Below, in pieces: positions 8,390 through 17,064 of a stretch of 64,000 bases of DNA; within the stretch, counting starts at the first letter, position 1; each line of letters begins with the position of its first letter. This DNA comes from Phytohabitans houttuyneae (GTDB lineage: Bacteria; Actinomycetota; Actinomycetes; Mycobacteriales; Micromonosporaceae), in assembly GCF_011764425.1 (NCBI RefSeq), contig NZ_BLPF01000001.1:3897001-3961000 (forward strand), read 5' to 3'. Below the pieces are notes generated by a model that ran no database searches, was not told where the DNA came from, and worked only from the letters and a program-made list of their open reading frames with translations. The position numbers were made by a program, and so were the translations under genes.

Positions 8390-9546
8390 GACGGCGACCC
8401 CGCAGCCGCACGCTCGGCGCGCATCGCGTCCACAATCTCCGTGGCGACCGGTGTGCCCTCGAACCCGAGGACCTCCCGCAGCGCTGACGTCACCGTGAGC
8501 AGGTCCTTCAAGGTGACGAACTGGACGTTCGGGGTTGCCGCGCCGGTGAACAGCGCCTCGTTCTCCCGCCGGAACGAACCGGCCGCCTTGTCCGCGTACT
8601 CGGCCAGGGCGCCGTCGAGGACCGCGTCGAGCTCCTCCACCGTGTCGCCGCCGAAGTACTCGTTGCTGCGCTCGAACACGGCCCGCACGGCGGCGCGCGC
8701 CGCGGTGAACGACTCGGCGGGTGCCTGCCCGTCCAACCAGGCCCGGACCCGCCGCCGAGCCGCGCACTCCACGCACACGGTGTTCGCCTTGCCGGGCCGG
8801 TTGTCCGGGTCCCAGATTCCCGGCCGGGTGTGAGCGTGCCCCGTCCTCTGGTTCAGCATGATCTCGATGTCGGCGACCAGCGCCGCCAACGCGTCCGCAT
8901 CGGGTCGCGCCGGCGGCTCCTGGATGACGTCCCACAGGTCGCGGAACAACCGGCAATCGCCGAGTGCGGTGTGACGCTCGTACGCCTGCAGGGCGAGGCC
9001 GCACGCCGCGGCGATCAGGTCCGACTTCTCGTCGCCCTGCTCGTTCGTCGGCACCGGGCGCCCCGCCCCTGCCAGCCAGCCGGCGGCCCGGTCCGCGACA
9101 TCCAAGCCGCGGTAGTACCACTCGGGGACGATCCCGTGCACGGCCATTCGCGGTGCCAGCGTGTGCATGTCGAACGCCGGGTTCGACCCGTGGATGATCG
9201 CCTTCCCCTTCGTCCACGACGCGGCCACCGACATCACCGTCCGCTCCGACCAGACCGCCCCTTCCGGCGCAGTCGCGGGCAGGTCAGGGACCACGCCGGC
9301 GAGCCGGCCGATGAGCGGCACCTCGGCGGCCTGCGGGTGGCGGCGCCAGAACCCGCCGATCTCCAACGCCTCCGGGTCCGCAGTGCTGGGCAGGTCGAGG
9401 TCGTCGATGTTGACGAACCACGACCACTCCGTGTCCGTCGAGGGATCATTGGCGCCGCGGTGGATCAGCGCCACCTCCCAGGCACGGCGATCGGGGTCGA
9501 GGCTGACGGTCTCGCAGTCCAGCCAGACGCGGGGTCGTGTGGTCAT
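8386..9546 (-). CDS. DEDDh-type 3'-5' exonuclease (DnaQ-like)
   Basis: The N-terminal domain carries the exonuclease residues: D10-x-E12 in WLDCETVSLD, D126 in GSNPAFDMHTL, and H192 with D197 in RHTALGDCRL. That is the DEDDh order of DnaQ, RNase T and ExoX-like enzymes, which remove nucleotides from DNA 3' ends with two metal ions. A C-terminal region (about 220-386) of unknown fold with a CVECAARR pair follows. ATG 9546 was preferred over 16 codons upstream because it gives the ATGA overlap. No polymerase accompanies it in the window, so proofreading of host polymerase or DNA processing are both possible. Confidence 0.8.
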   Translation of the reverse strand: MTTRPRVWLDCETVSLDPDRRAWEVALIHRGANDPSTDTEWSWFVNIDDLDLPSTADPEALEIGGFWRRHPQAAEVPLIGRLAGVVPDLPATAPEGAVWSERTVMSVAASWTKGKAIIHGSNPAFDMHTLAPRMAVHGIVPEWYYRGLDVADRAAGWLAGAGRPVPTNEQGDEKSDLIAAACGLALQAYERHTALGDCRLFRDLWDVIQEPPARPDADALAALVADIEIMLNQRTGHAHTRPGIWDPDNRPGKANTVCVECAARRRVRAWLDGQAPAESFTAARAAVRAVFERSNEYFGGDTVEELDAVLDGALAEYADKAAGSFRRENEALFTGAATPNVQFVTLKDLLTVTSALREVLGFEGTPVATEIVDAMRAERAAAGSPS

Positions 9547-10040
9547 GCGGTCACCGCCGCGCTCGGGCTGTTGAAGTCGGCGGCGTCGAACCACCGGTAC
9601 AGGTCCGCCGGGTTCACACCCAACCCATCAAGGTTGTCGGCGAGCCAGTCGACGTCCTCGCCGTTCAGGTTTCCGGCCTCCGGAGTCAGCTCCCACAGCA
9701 GCTTGGATATCTCGGCCGGGTCGCCAAGAAGTGCGGCAGCGGCAGCCGTGGATGACACGGCAAGGGCTGTCAGGTAGCCAAGGTCCGGACGCGACCCCTT
9801 GCCCGGGTTCGGTGGCAGGCCAGCAACTGCCTCCCGGGCCACACCGTGCGCGGCCAGAGCCAGAGCGGCGTGGTGACGAGCCCAGTCGGACGCCGGGACG
9901 TCACGCGAATCGGGGCGCGGGGCCACACGCTCGGCAAGCGCGAACGCGTCACGGGCGAGGACAGCGGTCACGTGGATTGCCGCTCCCCGTTGAAGTTGCT
10001 CCTGGATCGCGGGGGACGCGGGGACGAATTCGTCGGTCAT
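9543..10040 (-). CDS. hypothetical phage protein (165 aa)
   Basis: ATG 10040 has a strong AAGGAG site. The product is an Ala-rich helical protein without Cys. It is the first gene after the 53-nt gap behind the frame-disrupted gene upstream and is one of the few here with its own strong ribosome site rather than a coupled start. No family recognised. Confidence 0.65.
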   Translation of the reverse strand: MTDEFVPASPAIQEQLQRGAAIHVTAVLARDAFALAERVAPRPDSRDVPASDWARHHAALALAAHGVAREAVAGLPPNPGKGSRPDLGYLTALAVSSTAAAAALLGDPAEISKLLWELTPEAGNLNGEDVDWLADNLDGLGVNPADLYRWFDAADFNSPSAAVTA

Positions 10041-10093
10041 GTTGTTCTCCTTCAGGTTGGGTTGCCGTACACAGGACGGCAGAACTCAAGCGG

Positions 10094-11070
10094 TCATCGC
10101 GCGAGGTGGTAGACCCTTTCGCCGCCGAGCAGGGGCTTGTCCTCGGGTCCCTTGACATGCGGAGCAATCCAGAGCGGGCGGTGGACTTGGCGGGCCGGAT
10201 ACCACTGCTGGCGCCAGTGGCCGCGCACGATCCACTGGTGGTTGTACTCGCGGTCTGAGTGACCCGATGCCGTCGAGGCTGGACGCCGCAGGGAGATGAC
10301 GCGAACCCGCGGTGACGGCTGGCCTTGACGCTCCGCGCGGCGGCGGGCTGCCCGGTCGAACTCGGCCTCCTGCACCGACGCGACCGGCTGCGACATGAGC
10401 AGCCACGTCGCGCGGAGCGTGGCCAGCCAGCGCACTACACCGGTTGCCTCTGCGAACGTGGTCTCCTGCCCATCCTGGTCAGCGACACCAACCGGGGTTG
10501 TGGTGAAAGGGCTCTGGGACTCGTTGTCCACGAGGAGGCGCCCACTGACCCGGCGGGCGGCCTCGATCCTCCTCGGGTTCCCGCGCCGCGCTCCAGCGCG
10601 CTGTCGAAGTTCGCGTCCCGGTCGGCGTACCACGTGACCCAAACGCCGCCGTTGACCCAGGCGGGATTGTTGCCGGTCCAGTGCCCCCACGACGCGGCGA
10701 CAATCGGGGACTCGGCCTCGTTCTCGTACCACTGGCTGTAGTCGACGGCTGCGATCGGCTTGGCGAAGTAGACCAGACCCGACGGGCTCGGCAGATCTTC
10801 TGGCATCAGCGTGAACTCGGGCAGCGACCGGCCCGCCGCGACGGCGAGGGTGGTCATCTGTTCCGAGACGTAGAACAGGTCCGCCTTCCGAAGCCGGCCA
10901 ACCTCCTGCGCGGTAAGGATGGCGGCACCCCGAGCAGATGAGGCCACCATCGGCTTCACAAGCTGGCGGCCGTCAAGAATGGCCCGCTCGTACAACTCGG
11001 GTCCCGAGGCGGAAACCCAGTCCACGGTCTCGTCGCGGAGGGACGGAAGGTCCACCGGGCGGATCAACAT
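10094..11070 (-). CDS. hypothetical element protein, frame-disrupted
   Basis: ATG 11070 overlaps the upstream TGA (TGATG). The first frame gives MLIRPVDLPSLRDETV onward to DSALERGAGTR, then becomes low-quality. The next frame gives a sensible continuation (RRIEAARRVSGRLLVDNES) and ends KGPEDKPLLGGERVYHLAR at 10094. One added base in the GGG run at 10575-10577 restores a protein of about 325 aa. The HWRQQWYP...HRPLWIAPHVKGPEDKPL ending recalls a conserved but uncharacterised actinobacterial mobile-element protein; that match is from memory. Confidence 0.65.
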
Positions 11071-11279
11071 CAGGCGGCCTCGCTGTCGGTGGAGTGGGGC
11101 GCACCGGTCCACCAAGCCCAGTTGGTGTACCACGTATGCCCGCGAGGGCAGGCGTAGTCGGCAGTCACCCCCGTGCCGCGTTGGTTCCGCCGGACGAGCA
11201 GAGGGGGCACGACAGTGCGGATTCGACACTTCGGGCAGCGATCCGCGTATGGAGGCAACTCGTCATCGACGTCGTTCAC
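11070..11279 (-). CDS. zinc-ribbon protein (69 aa)
   Basis: The frame opens at 11279, 12 nt downstream of the DnaB stop (11292). The product has a CPKC pair at residues 15-18 and a CPRGH motif about 27 residues later, consistent with a single zinc ribbon. It is translationally coupled to the next gene. Function unknown. Confidence 0.65.
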   Translation of the reverse strand: MNDVDDELPPYADRCPKCRIRTVVPPLLVRRNQRGTGVTADYACPRGHTWYTNWAWWTGAPHSTDSEAA

Positions 11280-11291
11280 CGTTAGTGCCTT

Positions 11292-12626
11292 TCAGGGGAG
11301 GATGGCCATGCTGGAGAAGCGGGACAGGTGGAGCTGCGACGCGACGGTGATCGTGTCGGTGGGTCCGGCGCGGTTCTTGTCGACGATGAAGTCGGCCTCG
11401 CCCGCCCGCGGGGACTCCTTGTCGTAGTAGTCGTCGCGGTGAATGAGGATGATCACGTCGGCGTCGTTCTCGATCGCCCCGGACTCCCGCAGGTCAGCCT
11501 TGGTGGGCCGCTTGTCGGTGCGCATCTCCGGCCCGCGGTTCAACTGGCTGACCGCGATCACAGGTACTTGGAGCTCCATCGCCAGCAGCTTCAAGCCGCG
11601 CGAAAGAGCAGCCACGGCGGTCTGCCGGTTCTCGCCGCGCTCCACCGCGATCAGCTGGAGGTAGTCGACGACGATCAGCTTCAGCCCGTGCTGGCGATGC
11701 AGTTTGCGAGCCCGGGCGCGGATCTCGGCGAGGCCGATACTCGCCGTACCGTCGAGGATGAGAGGCGCCTCCGACGACTCTCCGGCAGTCCGGGCGACCT
11801 TCGCCCAGTCCTCATCGGAGAGGGCGCCGGAGGTGATGACGTTCAGCGGCACACGGGATGCCGAGGACAGCAGCCGCTTGCCCATTTCGACGTCGGTCAT
11901 TTCCAACGAGAAGACGGCGGCGGGCAGCTTGTGGACCCAGGCGGCGTGCTGGGCGAAGCCGAGCGTGGCGACCGACTTCCCCACTGATGTGCGGGCGGCG
12001 ACGACAATCAGCTGCCCCGGGTGGAAGCCGTTCAGCAGCCGGTCGAGGTCGTGGAGGCCTGTCGGGACGCCAGGAACCTGGTCGAGGTTGGAACCTGCCT
12101 GCTCGATCGAGTCGAGGACGTCGGGGACGACCTCGCTCCACATTCGAGGGCCGGCCGTGTCGGCAGTGGACGCGTCGAGCTCGGCTAGCGCCTCGCGGAT
12201 CATGTCGGCGATGTCGGTGGCTTTGCGGGTGCCTTCGCCCCCGAAGATGCCGTGCTCGACCTTTTCGGCGAGGGCCGCGAGTCGGCGGAGCCTGGCTTTC
12301 TCGGCCACAATGCCCGCGTAGTAGCCGACGGTGGCGACCGTGGGCGGCGCGTTGTAGCACTCGTGGAGGTAGGCGACGCCGCCTACGCGGCTGAGCCGGC
12401 CAGTTTCGACGAGTCGGTCGGCAACCGCTACAGGGTCGGTCGGTTCCTTGCGGGCGGCCATCTCCACGAGCGTGGCGAAGATCAGTTCGTGGGCCGAGCG
12501 GTAGAAGTCGCCCGGCTTGACCGCTGCCTCAGCCTCGGTCAGCGCCTCCGGGGATAGCATCGCGCATCCGAGCACGATCTTCTCCGCGCCCGCGTCGTGG
12601 GGTGGGATGCGGGGTTCGGTGCTCAC
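11292..12626 (-). CDS. dnaB: replicative DNA helicase, DnaB family
   Basis: GTG 12626 overlaps the loader stop (GTGA). The N-terminal primase-interaction domain (EKIVLGCAMLSPEAL, residues 15-100) is joined by a linker to a RecA-like motor. Walker A ARTSVGKS is at 211-218, SLEM (H1a) at 240-243, Walker B KLIVVDYLQL near 316-325, then SQLNRGPEMR and a late arginine region. At 444 aa it matches bacterial DnaB length. It forms the hexameric 5'-3' helicase at the element's replication fork, loaded by the DnaC-like ATPase encoded just upstream. Confidence 0.95.
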   Translation of the reverse strand: MSTEPRIPPHDAGAEKIVLGCAMLSPEALTEAEAAVKPGDFYRSAHELIFATLVEMAARKEPTDPVAVADRLVETGRLSRVGGVAYLHECYNAPPTVATVGYYAGIVAEKARLRRLAALAEKVEHGIFGGEGTRKATDIADMIREALAELDASTADTAGPRMWSEVVPDVLDSIEQAGSNLDQVPGVPTGLHDLDRLLNGFHPGQLIVVAARTSVGKSVATLGFAQHAAWVHKLPAAVFSLEMTDVEMGKRLLSSASRVPLNVITSGALSDEDWAKVARTAGESSEAPLILDGTASIGLAEIRARARKLHRQHGLKLIVVDYLQLIAVERGENRQTAVAALSRGLKLLAMELQVPVIAVSQLNRGPEMRTDKRPTKADLRESGAIENDADVIILIHRDDYYDKESPRAGEADFIVDKNRAGPTDTITVASQLHLSRFSSMAILP

Positions 12627-13279
12627 GCGGCCCACCGCCGGTCTGTGCCCTTGATCGTCACGTGGACGGCGTCCGCGAGGCGCGAGACGACGCGGTCGCC
12701 GACGGCGTCGGTGAGCGCCTTCGCGGTCAGGTTGGTCGAGTAGATGGTGGTCTTGCGATTCGACCAGCGGTGATCGACTAGCCGGTACAGGGAGTCACCC
12801 GTCCAGTCCGACTGCTTGCCCGCGCCAACGTCGTCAAGCAGGAGCAGTTCGGCTTCGAGGTACGGCTCCAGGGCCCACGAGTGTGACTGGTCCGGCTTCG
12901 GCCGTAGGGCTGCGTTCAGATCCGGGTGGGTGGTCGCGCGCCAGATGAGCCCGCGGCCGGTCGCGGCGAGCCCTTCGACGATCGCGCGGGCGGCACCCCA
13001 GCACTGCCACGTCTTCCCGGTGCCGGTCGGCCCGACGAGCACCAGCGACGGCGCCTCGTTGGGAGCCTTGAGGTAGCGGCGCACCCAGTCTGCGACCTCC
13101 GGGTGGTCCGCCTTCGCTTCCGCGAACCGAGTCGGAATTACGCGGGACAGCACCTCGCGTGCCTGCTCGGTGCGGAACGTCACCGGGTCGTACTCGGCCG
13201 GCACCCAGGCGTCCGCGGCGGCCGGGTCGATGCCACGGCGGGCGAGGATCTCGGCCGTCAGCGGGGGGATGTCGGTCAT
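12623..13279 (-). CDS. DnaC/IstB-like helicase-loader ATPase
   Basis: AAA+ protein of 218 aa: Walker A GPTGTGKT at 83-90, Walker B ELLLLDDVG at about 144-152, and sensor-1-like TTIYSTNL. It is the usual partner of a phage DnaB and lies directly upstream of it with a 4-nt overlap. ATG 13279 gives an ATGA overlap with the replisome-organizer gene; the frame upstream of it is shadow. It would open the DnaB ring and place it at the origin melted by the organizer. Confidence 0.88.
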   Translation of the reverse strand: MTDIPPLTAEILARRGIDPAAADAWVPAEYDPVTFRTEQAREVLSRVIPTRFAEAKADHPEVADWVRRYLKAPNEAPSLVLVGPTGTGKTWQCWGAARAIVEGLAATGRGLIWRATTHPDLNAALRPKPDQSHSWALEPYLEAELLLLDDVGAGKQSDWTGDSLYRLVDHRWSNRKTTIYSTNLTAKALTDAVGDRVVSRLADAVHVTIKGTDRRWAA

Positions 13280-14142
13280 GCCGGCGCCTTCTTCCAGTCG
13301 TTGTAGTCGTCCTGGTTCTCGGGGTTGCGGTAGGGCTGGTTGCCGCCGGACCTTTGCCGGTCCTGCTCGTTCTGGCCTTCCATCTGCAACCTGATCGCGT
13401 CGAACTCGCTCCGCAGCCTCGGCACCGAGAGGACCCTTGATCGCCAGAAGTGATGCCGTTGGGACCAGGCAATTACGGCTCGAATTTGTTCGAGCGAACG
13501 CTTGTCCGCGTCGATCATGAGTCGGGCGTCCGTTCGCCACTTGTCGGTGATCGTGGGGCGCTTGGAGCCGTTGCGGACGACCCATTCGGCGAGATAGCGG
13601 CAGATGCGGTCGGCGTCCTCGCGGAATTCCCCGTCCTTTTTTTCTTTTCGAGGCTTCGCCGAGGAAGAAGGGGGTTTGGTTTCTTCGGTCGTAGGGTCGT
13701 GTACTTCGTGTCCAGCCCCTGGACTAGCCCCGTCCGGCTCCTGGACTAGTCCATCTCCTGGACTAGCGCCGGTGTCCACTTTGGGTGGTTCTGGTTGGTC
13801 CACGTCCTGGACTAGTCCACCCTGTGCACTAGCAGGGACGAGGAGGGCGTACTGCGTCTTGGCCTTGTTCATGCGCGCGTCCTTCATGGACGGCTGGACG
13901 CGCTTAACCCAGCCCTCGCCATTCTCTGAATTCTCGACGTCGACCGCCTTGAGCGATTCGGCCACAGTGGAACGACCGAGGCTTGTCATCCGAGAAAGGT
14001 CAGTGAGGCTCGGTGTGAACCGCTCCGGGATTACGCCCGTCGCTGGGTCTGCAAGTGAGGCCAGCGTCAGCAGGACATGCTTGACCGGATGCGAGAGGTC
14101 CGAGTTGCGCACCGCTCGCATGAAGGCCCAGATGTCTGGCAC
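13276..14142 (-). CDS. replisome organizer / replication initiator (HTH plus DnaD-like)
   Basis: ATG 14142. The N-terminus is a winged-helix domain (VKHVLLTLASLADPATG, then TDLSRMTSLGRSTVAESL), the arrangement of phage replication initiators that bind origin DNA. A linker of about 70 residues rich in Gly, Pro, Asp and Val (GLVQ and GASPG repeated) follows. After a basic Lys-rich patch comes a C-terminal helical domain (RICRYLAEWVVRNG...WSQRHHFWRS) like those that contact the loader or helicase. The linker DNA consists of iteron-like repeats, so the gene probably contains the origin. Order initiator-loader-helicase is typical of temperate phages. Confidence 0.8.
   Translation of the reverse strand: MPDIWAFMRAVRNSDLSHPVKHVLLTLASLADPATGVIPERFTPSLTDLSRMTSLGRSTVAESLKAVDVENSENGEGWVKRVQPSMKDARMNKAKTQYALLVPASAQGGLVQDVDQPEPPKVDTGASPGDGLVQEPDGASPGAGHEVHDPTTEETKPPSSSAKPRKEKKDGEFREDADRICRYLAEWVVRNGSKRPTITDKWRTDARLMIDADKRSLEQIRAVIAWSQRHHFWRSRVLSVPRLRSEFDAIRLQMEGQNEQDRQRSGGNQPYRNPENQDDYNDWKKAPA
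13718..13833. other. candidate replication origin: iteron-like repeats inside the initiator gene
   Basis: The core CCTGGACTAG occurs at 13718, 13740, 13757 and 13806; the copies at 13740-13753 and 13806-13819 extend to CCTGGACTAGTCCA, containing the 12-bp palindrome TGGACTAGTCCA. A degenerate copy (CCTGTGCACTAG) is at 13821. Spacing is 22, 17, 49 and 15 bp. They encode the low-complexity linker of the initiator, as lambda ori lies within gene O. Origin function is inferred. Confidence 0.6.
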
Positions 14143-14185
14143 TGACGTCGTCTCCCGTGGGTTGAGAGTGCGGATAGGTGTCGGC

Positions 14186-14380
14186 CTAGGCCGCAGGTGT
14201 GCGCGGCGCGATCTGCGCCCACTGGTCCTGCGGCGTGGGCTCCTCGGCCATGCCGGGCAGATGCCTCTCCAGGAGGTCGGTCAGGAGTTGCGTCAGCGGG
14301 ATCTCGCGTCGGTCGGCCTCGCGCTGCGCGGCCTGCCAGATCGGCTGGGCCCGGCGTCCGATCCAGAGCGTCTTGTTCAT
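14186..14380 (-). CDS. small RHH/CopG-like DNA-binding protein (64 aa)
   Basis: ATG 14380 with GAGGTG upstream; the frame further upstream is the promoter region and gives no plausible protein. A short strand (NKTLWIGRR) followed by two helices (QPIWQAAQREADRREI, LTQLLTDLLERHL) fits a ribbon-helix-helix fold, although the match is weak. It is first in the transcription unit that includes the replication genes, so control of that unit is a reasonable inference. Confidence 0.6.
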   Translation of the reverse strand: MNKTLWIGRRAQPIWQAAQREADRREIPLTQLLTDLLERHLPGMAEEPTPQDQWAQIAPRTPAA

Positions 14381-14403
14381 TGATGGCACCTCACCTCTCG
14401 CAA

Positions 14404-14494
14404 GTGGGCCCCCATGTGGACCCCCACACTCTATCGCACGGTCGATCTCCGACGCGCCAGCGGCGCAAACATTGATTGCCGTGTGGGGGTCCAC
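14404..14494. promoter_or_regulatory. paired inverted operator repeats between divergent genes
   Basis: GTGGACCCCCACAC at 14416-14429 recurs in inverted orientation as GTGTGGGGGTCCAC at 14481-14494, an exact 14-bp match 65 bp apart. A third, degenerate copy (GTGGGCCCCCA) is at 14404-14414, one turn from the first. The right copy fills the spacer of the rightward promoter, and the left copies precede the leftward gene. This is what a repressor bound at both promoters would need. Confidence 0.65.
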
Positions 14495-14513
14495 GCCTTA
14501 CGGTGGCGACGTG
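14476..14513 (+). promoter_or_regulatory. promoter of the rightward RHH gene, probably leaderless
   Basis: TTGCCG at 14476-14481, a 17-bp spacer, then TACGGT at 14499-14504; the GTG start is at 14511, 6 nt further, which is where transcription should begin. There is no ribosome site. The spacer contains the GTGTGGGGGTCCAC operator. Confidence 0.6.
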
Positions 14514-14723
14514 GGCACCGACAGGCACCGGACTCCGCGCTTCAACGTGAGCGTCGATCAGGAGCTGTGGGACGCCTACGGGGACGTGGTCGGCGACGGC
14601 GGCCGGTCCGACGACCTGCGCGAATACATGACCTGGCGCGTCGAACACCCTGACGAGCCGCTGCCCGGCCGGTTCCGAGGGCCGGTCAAGAAGGTCCGCG
14701 CACGACGCACCGGTGACGAATAG
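14511..14723 (+). CDS. ribbon-helix-helix DNA-binding protein (70 aa)
   Basis: One of only three rightward genes in the element. After a short basic leader, PRFNVSVDQELWDAY followed by a helix (GRSDDLREYMTWRVEH) gives the strand-helix-helix layout of CopG/Arc repressors, and the tail is basic. GTG 14511 was chosen from the leaderless promoter. It ends 8 nt before the convergent PD-(D/E)XK gene. An autorepressor that also controls the leftward replication unit is the natural reading of the operator layout. Confidence 0.7.
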   Translation: MGTDRHRTPRFNVSVDQELWDAYGDVVGDGGRSDDLREYMTWRVEHPDEPLPGRFRGPVKKVRARRTGDE

Positions 14724-14731
14724 GGACCCGC

Positions 14732-15730
14732 TCACGCCGCCGCCCTCCCGTCGCCGGGATCGGCGGGCTGCGGCCCGGGCACGGCGTCGTACCGCGCCCA
14801 CCGGCGGTCCTCACCCGACAGGGTGTCCAGGTGCTCTTCCCACGCGAGCTTCCGCATGCCTTCGCACAGGGCGGCGTGGATTTCGTCGCGGTGCTCCCAG
14901 TCCTCGTTCCGCCGGCGGGCCTGCCGACTGCGGGCCGGGTGCAGCGGCTGCTGGCACGTCGAGCACGGCGGCGGCTTGACCGCGGCCAGCTTCCGTGCGC
15001 TCTCGCGGGCGCGTTCGAGTGCCTGCTCCGCCTTGTTGTGCGCCAGGTCGAGGTCGTGGCGCAGCCGCTTCAGCTCGGCACGGAGCCGGCCCGGGTCGTC
15101 GCCGTCACGCTCGACCCCGAACCCGTAGCCCTTCAGTTCGGCCTCCGCACGCGAGGCCCGGTAGAACGCGTCCATAATGTTGGCCAGCGGCAGCGGGCCC
15201 GGGATGTGGCCGGTCTTCGGCGCGGTCCGAGCGAAGCGAACCGATGCCGCACGGTTGTCGGGGTTGACCACGATCAACCCCGAGCCGGCTGGCACCTCCA
15301 GCACGCCGACAAGCCCTTCGGGGACCGCGTACGCGTGCCGGTGCGCGAGTTCCCGCCACGGCGCCTGTTTCGACGGGTCCCGAACGTCCTGGAGGAAGTC
15401 GCCGCGAGACACCTTGATTTCGATGGCGAGGCGTTCGATCCCGCCGTCGTCGCGAACAGGCACGTCGGGCGGCTGCCCAGCCTCGGGCAGGGCGAGCGGA
15501 AGCTGTGGTCCCGTGTGTGCGGGCGCCCGGTGCGGCGACGGACGGATAGCCACACGCATGCCGCCACGGACAAGCAGCATGTCGATCCGCCGGTCGCGGG
15601 CGCCGGCGGGGATGCGGCCGCCCACTGCGGCCGGTCGTGCGGTGACTTCGGTGAGGATCGCCCACCGCCCGGCGAAATGCCGGTACAGGGCGGTGACCAT
15701 GTCCCGCGACGTCAGCTTGGGCGCCGTCAC
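14732..15730 (-). CDS. PD-(D/E)XK nuclease-like protein (MmcB-like) with coiled coil and zinc knuckle
   Basis: ATG 15730 overlaps the upstream stop. The first half has the nuclease core: RRIDMLLVRGG supplies the Asp and LAIEIKVSRGDFLQD the E-x-K, as in MmcB-type PD-(D/E)XK repair proteins. A predicted coiled coil (about 205-255: RAELKRLRHDLDLAHNKAEQALERA) and a CSTCQQPLH zinc knuckle follow. The family is linked to DNA repair in other bacteria; a role in processing element DNA is inferred. Confidence 0.65.
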   Translation of the reverse strand: MTAPKLTSRDMVTALYRHFAGRWAILTEVTARPAAVGGRIPAGARDRRIDMLLVRGGMRVAIRPSPHRAPAHTGPQLPLALPEAGQPPDVPVRDDGGIERLAIEIKVSRGDFLQDVRDPSKQAPWRELAHRHAYAVPEGLVGVLEVPAGSGLIVVNPDNRAASVRFARTAPKTGHIPGPLPLANIMDAFYRASRAEAELKGYGFGVERDGDDPGRLRAELKRLRHDLDLAHNKAEQALERARESARKLAAVKPPPCSTCQQPLHPARSRQARRRNEDWEHRDEIHAALCEGMRKLAWEEHLDTLSGEDRRWARYDAVPGPQPADPGDGRAAA

Positions 15731-16095
15731 CCGGCGGCCCTCCGCGGCTCGGCGAGAGTGATCGCCCGCGCATGGCGCGCGCCTGACGGTGTCGACCGGG
15801 CCAGAATCCCCTGGCCGATCAGCGCTGCGATGTGCCGGAACACCGAACTCACGTTGTTCGGTGATAGGCCGACCGCCCGAGACACTTCACGCAAGCTCGG
15901 CGGATAGCCGTGCCGGCCGGTGTATTCGGCGACGAACCCGACGATCTGCACCTGCCGACGGGTCAGCCGCGCCGGGTGTGCCATGCCGGCCGGGCCGTCG
16001 ACCGCGTCCGCCCGTTGCCAGTCCGCGCCGGCGGGGCCGACCGGGGCGAGCGCGTACGCCCCGGCCGGCTCGACGTTGGTGATGTGGCTGGCCAA
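15727..16095 (-). CDS. LexA-type winged-helix DNA-binding protein (122 aa)
   Basis: A TTG start at 16095 is chosen because a strong GGAGGGAGG site precedes it and the frame upstream is Arg-rich shadow. The C-terminal 75 residues form a LexA-like N-domain: LTRRQVQIVGFVAEYTGRHGY, then PPSLREVSRAVGLSPNNVSSV. No autocleavage domain is present, so it would be a DNA-binding regulator without SOS self-cleavage. Confidence 0.7.
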   Translation of the reverse strand: MASHITNVEPAGAYALAPVGPAGADWQRADAVDGPAGMAHPARLTRRQVQIVGFVAEYTGRHGYPPSLREVSRAVGLSPNNVSSVFRHIAALIGQGILARSTPSGARHARAITLAEPRRAAG

Positions 16096-16120
16096 CGCTG
16101 GCCTCCCTCCGAGGTGAAGG

Positions 16121-16777
16121 TCAGGCGGCGGCCAGCGTCGCCTGGAGCGGCTTCTCACCGGACCGGTCGGGGGCGATCGACGCCAGGAAGCGGTCGCCGA
16201 TCGTCACCTGGGTGCGCTGGCCCCCGAACCGCATCCGCATCAGCCCCCGTGGCCGGACTGCGCCCAGCCGGGCGAGCGCGGCCGGCGAGTAGGCGACCTG
16301 GTCGACGGCGGCCACGCCGGCGAGCTCGTCGAGGATGGCGCCGACCCGCGGGAAGTCGACGGCCCGGCCTTCCAGGACGATGCGTTTCGCGGCGTAGCGG
16401 GTGTCCCGCGAGCGGCGGATGGTGAGCGCACCGTCGTGGTAGTCGAGGGTGAGCGGCACGCCGGCCTCTTTGCCGGACAGCTTGTAGTCCTTGACGACCT
16501 CCTTCACGTCGGCGAACGAGGCGAGCAGCGCCCACGGGTCGTCGGCGCCGCCGAACACGGACGTCAGCGTGGACTGGTCGCTGCGGCCGTCAACGTCGTC
16601 GGGCCCCCAGCTGGAGCGGGCGGCGTGGAGGGTGTCGGTCGCTTCGGCGTGGAGCATCGTGCCGTCCCACTCGATGCGGACCACGTTGATGTGCGGCAGG
16701 TCCGTGTCCGTGCACGCGAAAGGCAGCACGTCGGCGAGGACGCCGACGAGCTCCCCTGTCGGGATCGTGATGGTCAT
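16121..16777 (-). CDS. DNA polymerase sliding-clamp-like protein (218 aa)
   Basis: ATG 16777 overlaps the XRE gene. Beta-strand-rich with clamp-like segments: LPHINVVRIEWDGTMLHAEATD near the start and GQRTQVTIGDRFLASIAP near the end, echoing DnaN-domain repeats. At 218 aa it is shorter than a three-domain beta clamp (about 370 aa), so it would hold two domains at most. It may replace or compete with the host clamp. The assignment rests on pattern only. Confidence 0.5.
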   Translation of the reverse strand: MTITIPTGELVGVLADVLPFACTDTDLPHINVVRIEWDGTMLHAEATDTLHAARSSWGPDDVDGRSDQSTLTSVFGGADDPWALLASFADVKEVVKDYKLSGKEAGVPLTLDYHDGALTIRRSRDTRYAAKRIVLEGRAVDFPRVGAILDELAGVAAVDQVAYSPAALARLGAVRPRGLMRMRFGGQRTQVTIGDRFLASIAPDRSGEKPLQATLAAA

Positions 16778-17064
16778 GCTGTAGGTGCTCCGTTCTGCAA
16801 TGGGGTGGCCGGCTCGACGTCGGCCGTGAGGATTGGTTTCGGGGTCGCGCTCCTGCGGCCGCCGTCGACCGGCAGAAGTTCCATGCGCAGGTCGAGGAAC
16901 CGCAGGACGTTCAGGAGGATGTCGAGCCGGGGCGATGAGGTGCCACGGAACCAGGCGTAGACGGTGTTCTCGTGCACGCCGACGGCGGCGGCGAGGGCCG
17001 TGCCGGTGCAGCCGCGGGCGTGCATCACGCGGCGGATCGTCTCGATCAGCAGGTGCTGGTTCAC
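16774..17064 (-). CDS. XRE-family HTH regulator (96 aa)
   Basis: GTG 17064 overlaps the upstream TGA (GTGA) and has GGGAGG upstream. Residues 6-62 form a Cro/C1-type HTH: IRRVMHARGCTGTALAAAVG, then VHENTVYAWFRGTSSPRLD. The C-terminal tail is disordered. It is followed immediately by the clamp-like gene. Confidence 0.8.
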   Translation of the reverse strand: MNQHLLIETIRRVMHARGCTGTALAAAVGVHENTVYAWFRGTSSPRLDILLNVLRFLDLRMELLPVDGGRRSATPKPILTADVEPATPLQNGAPTA

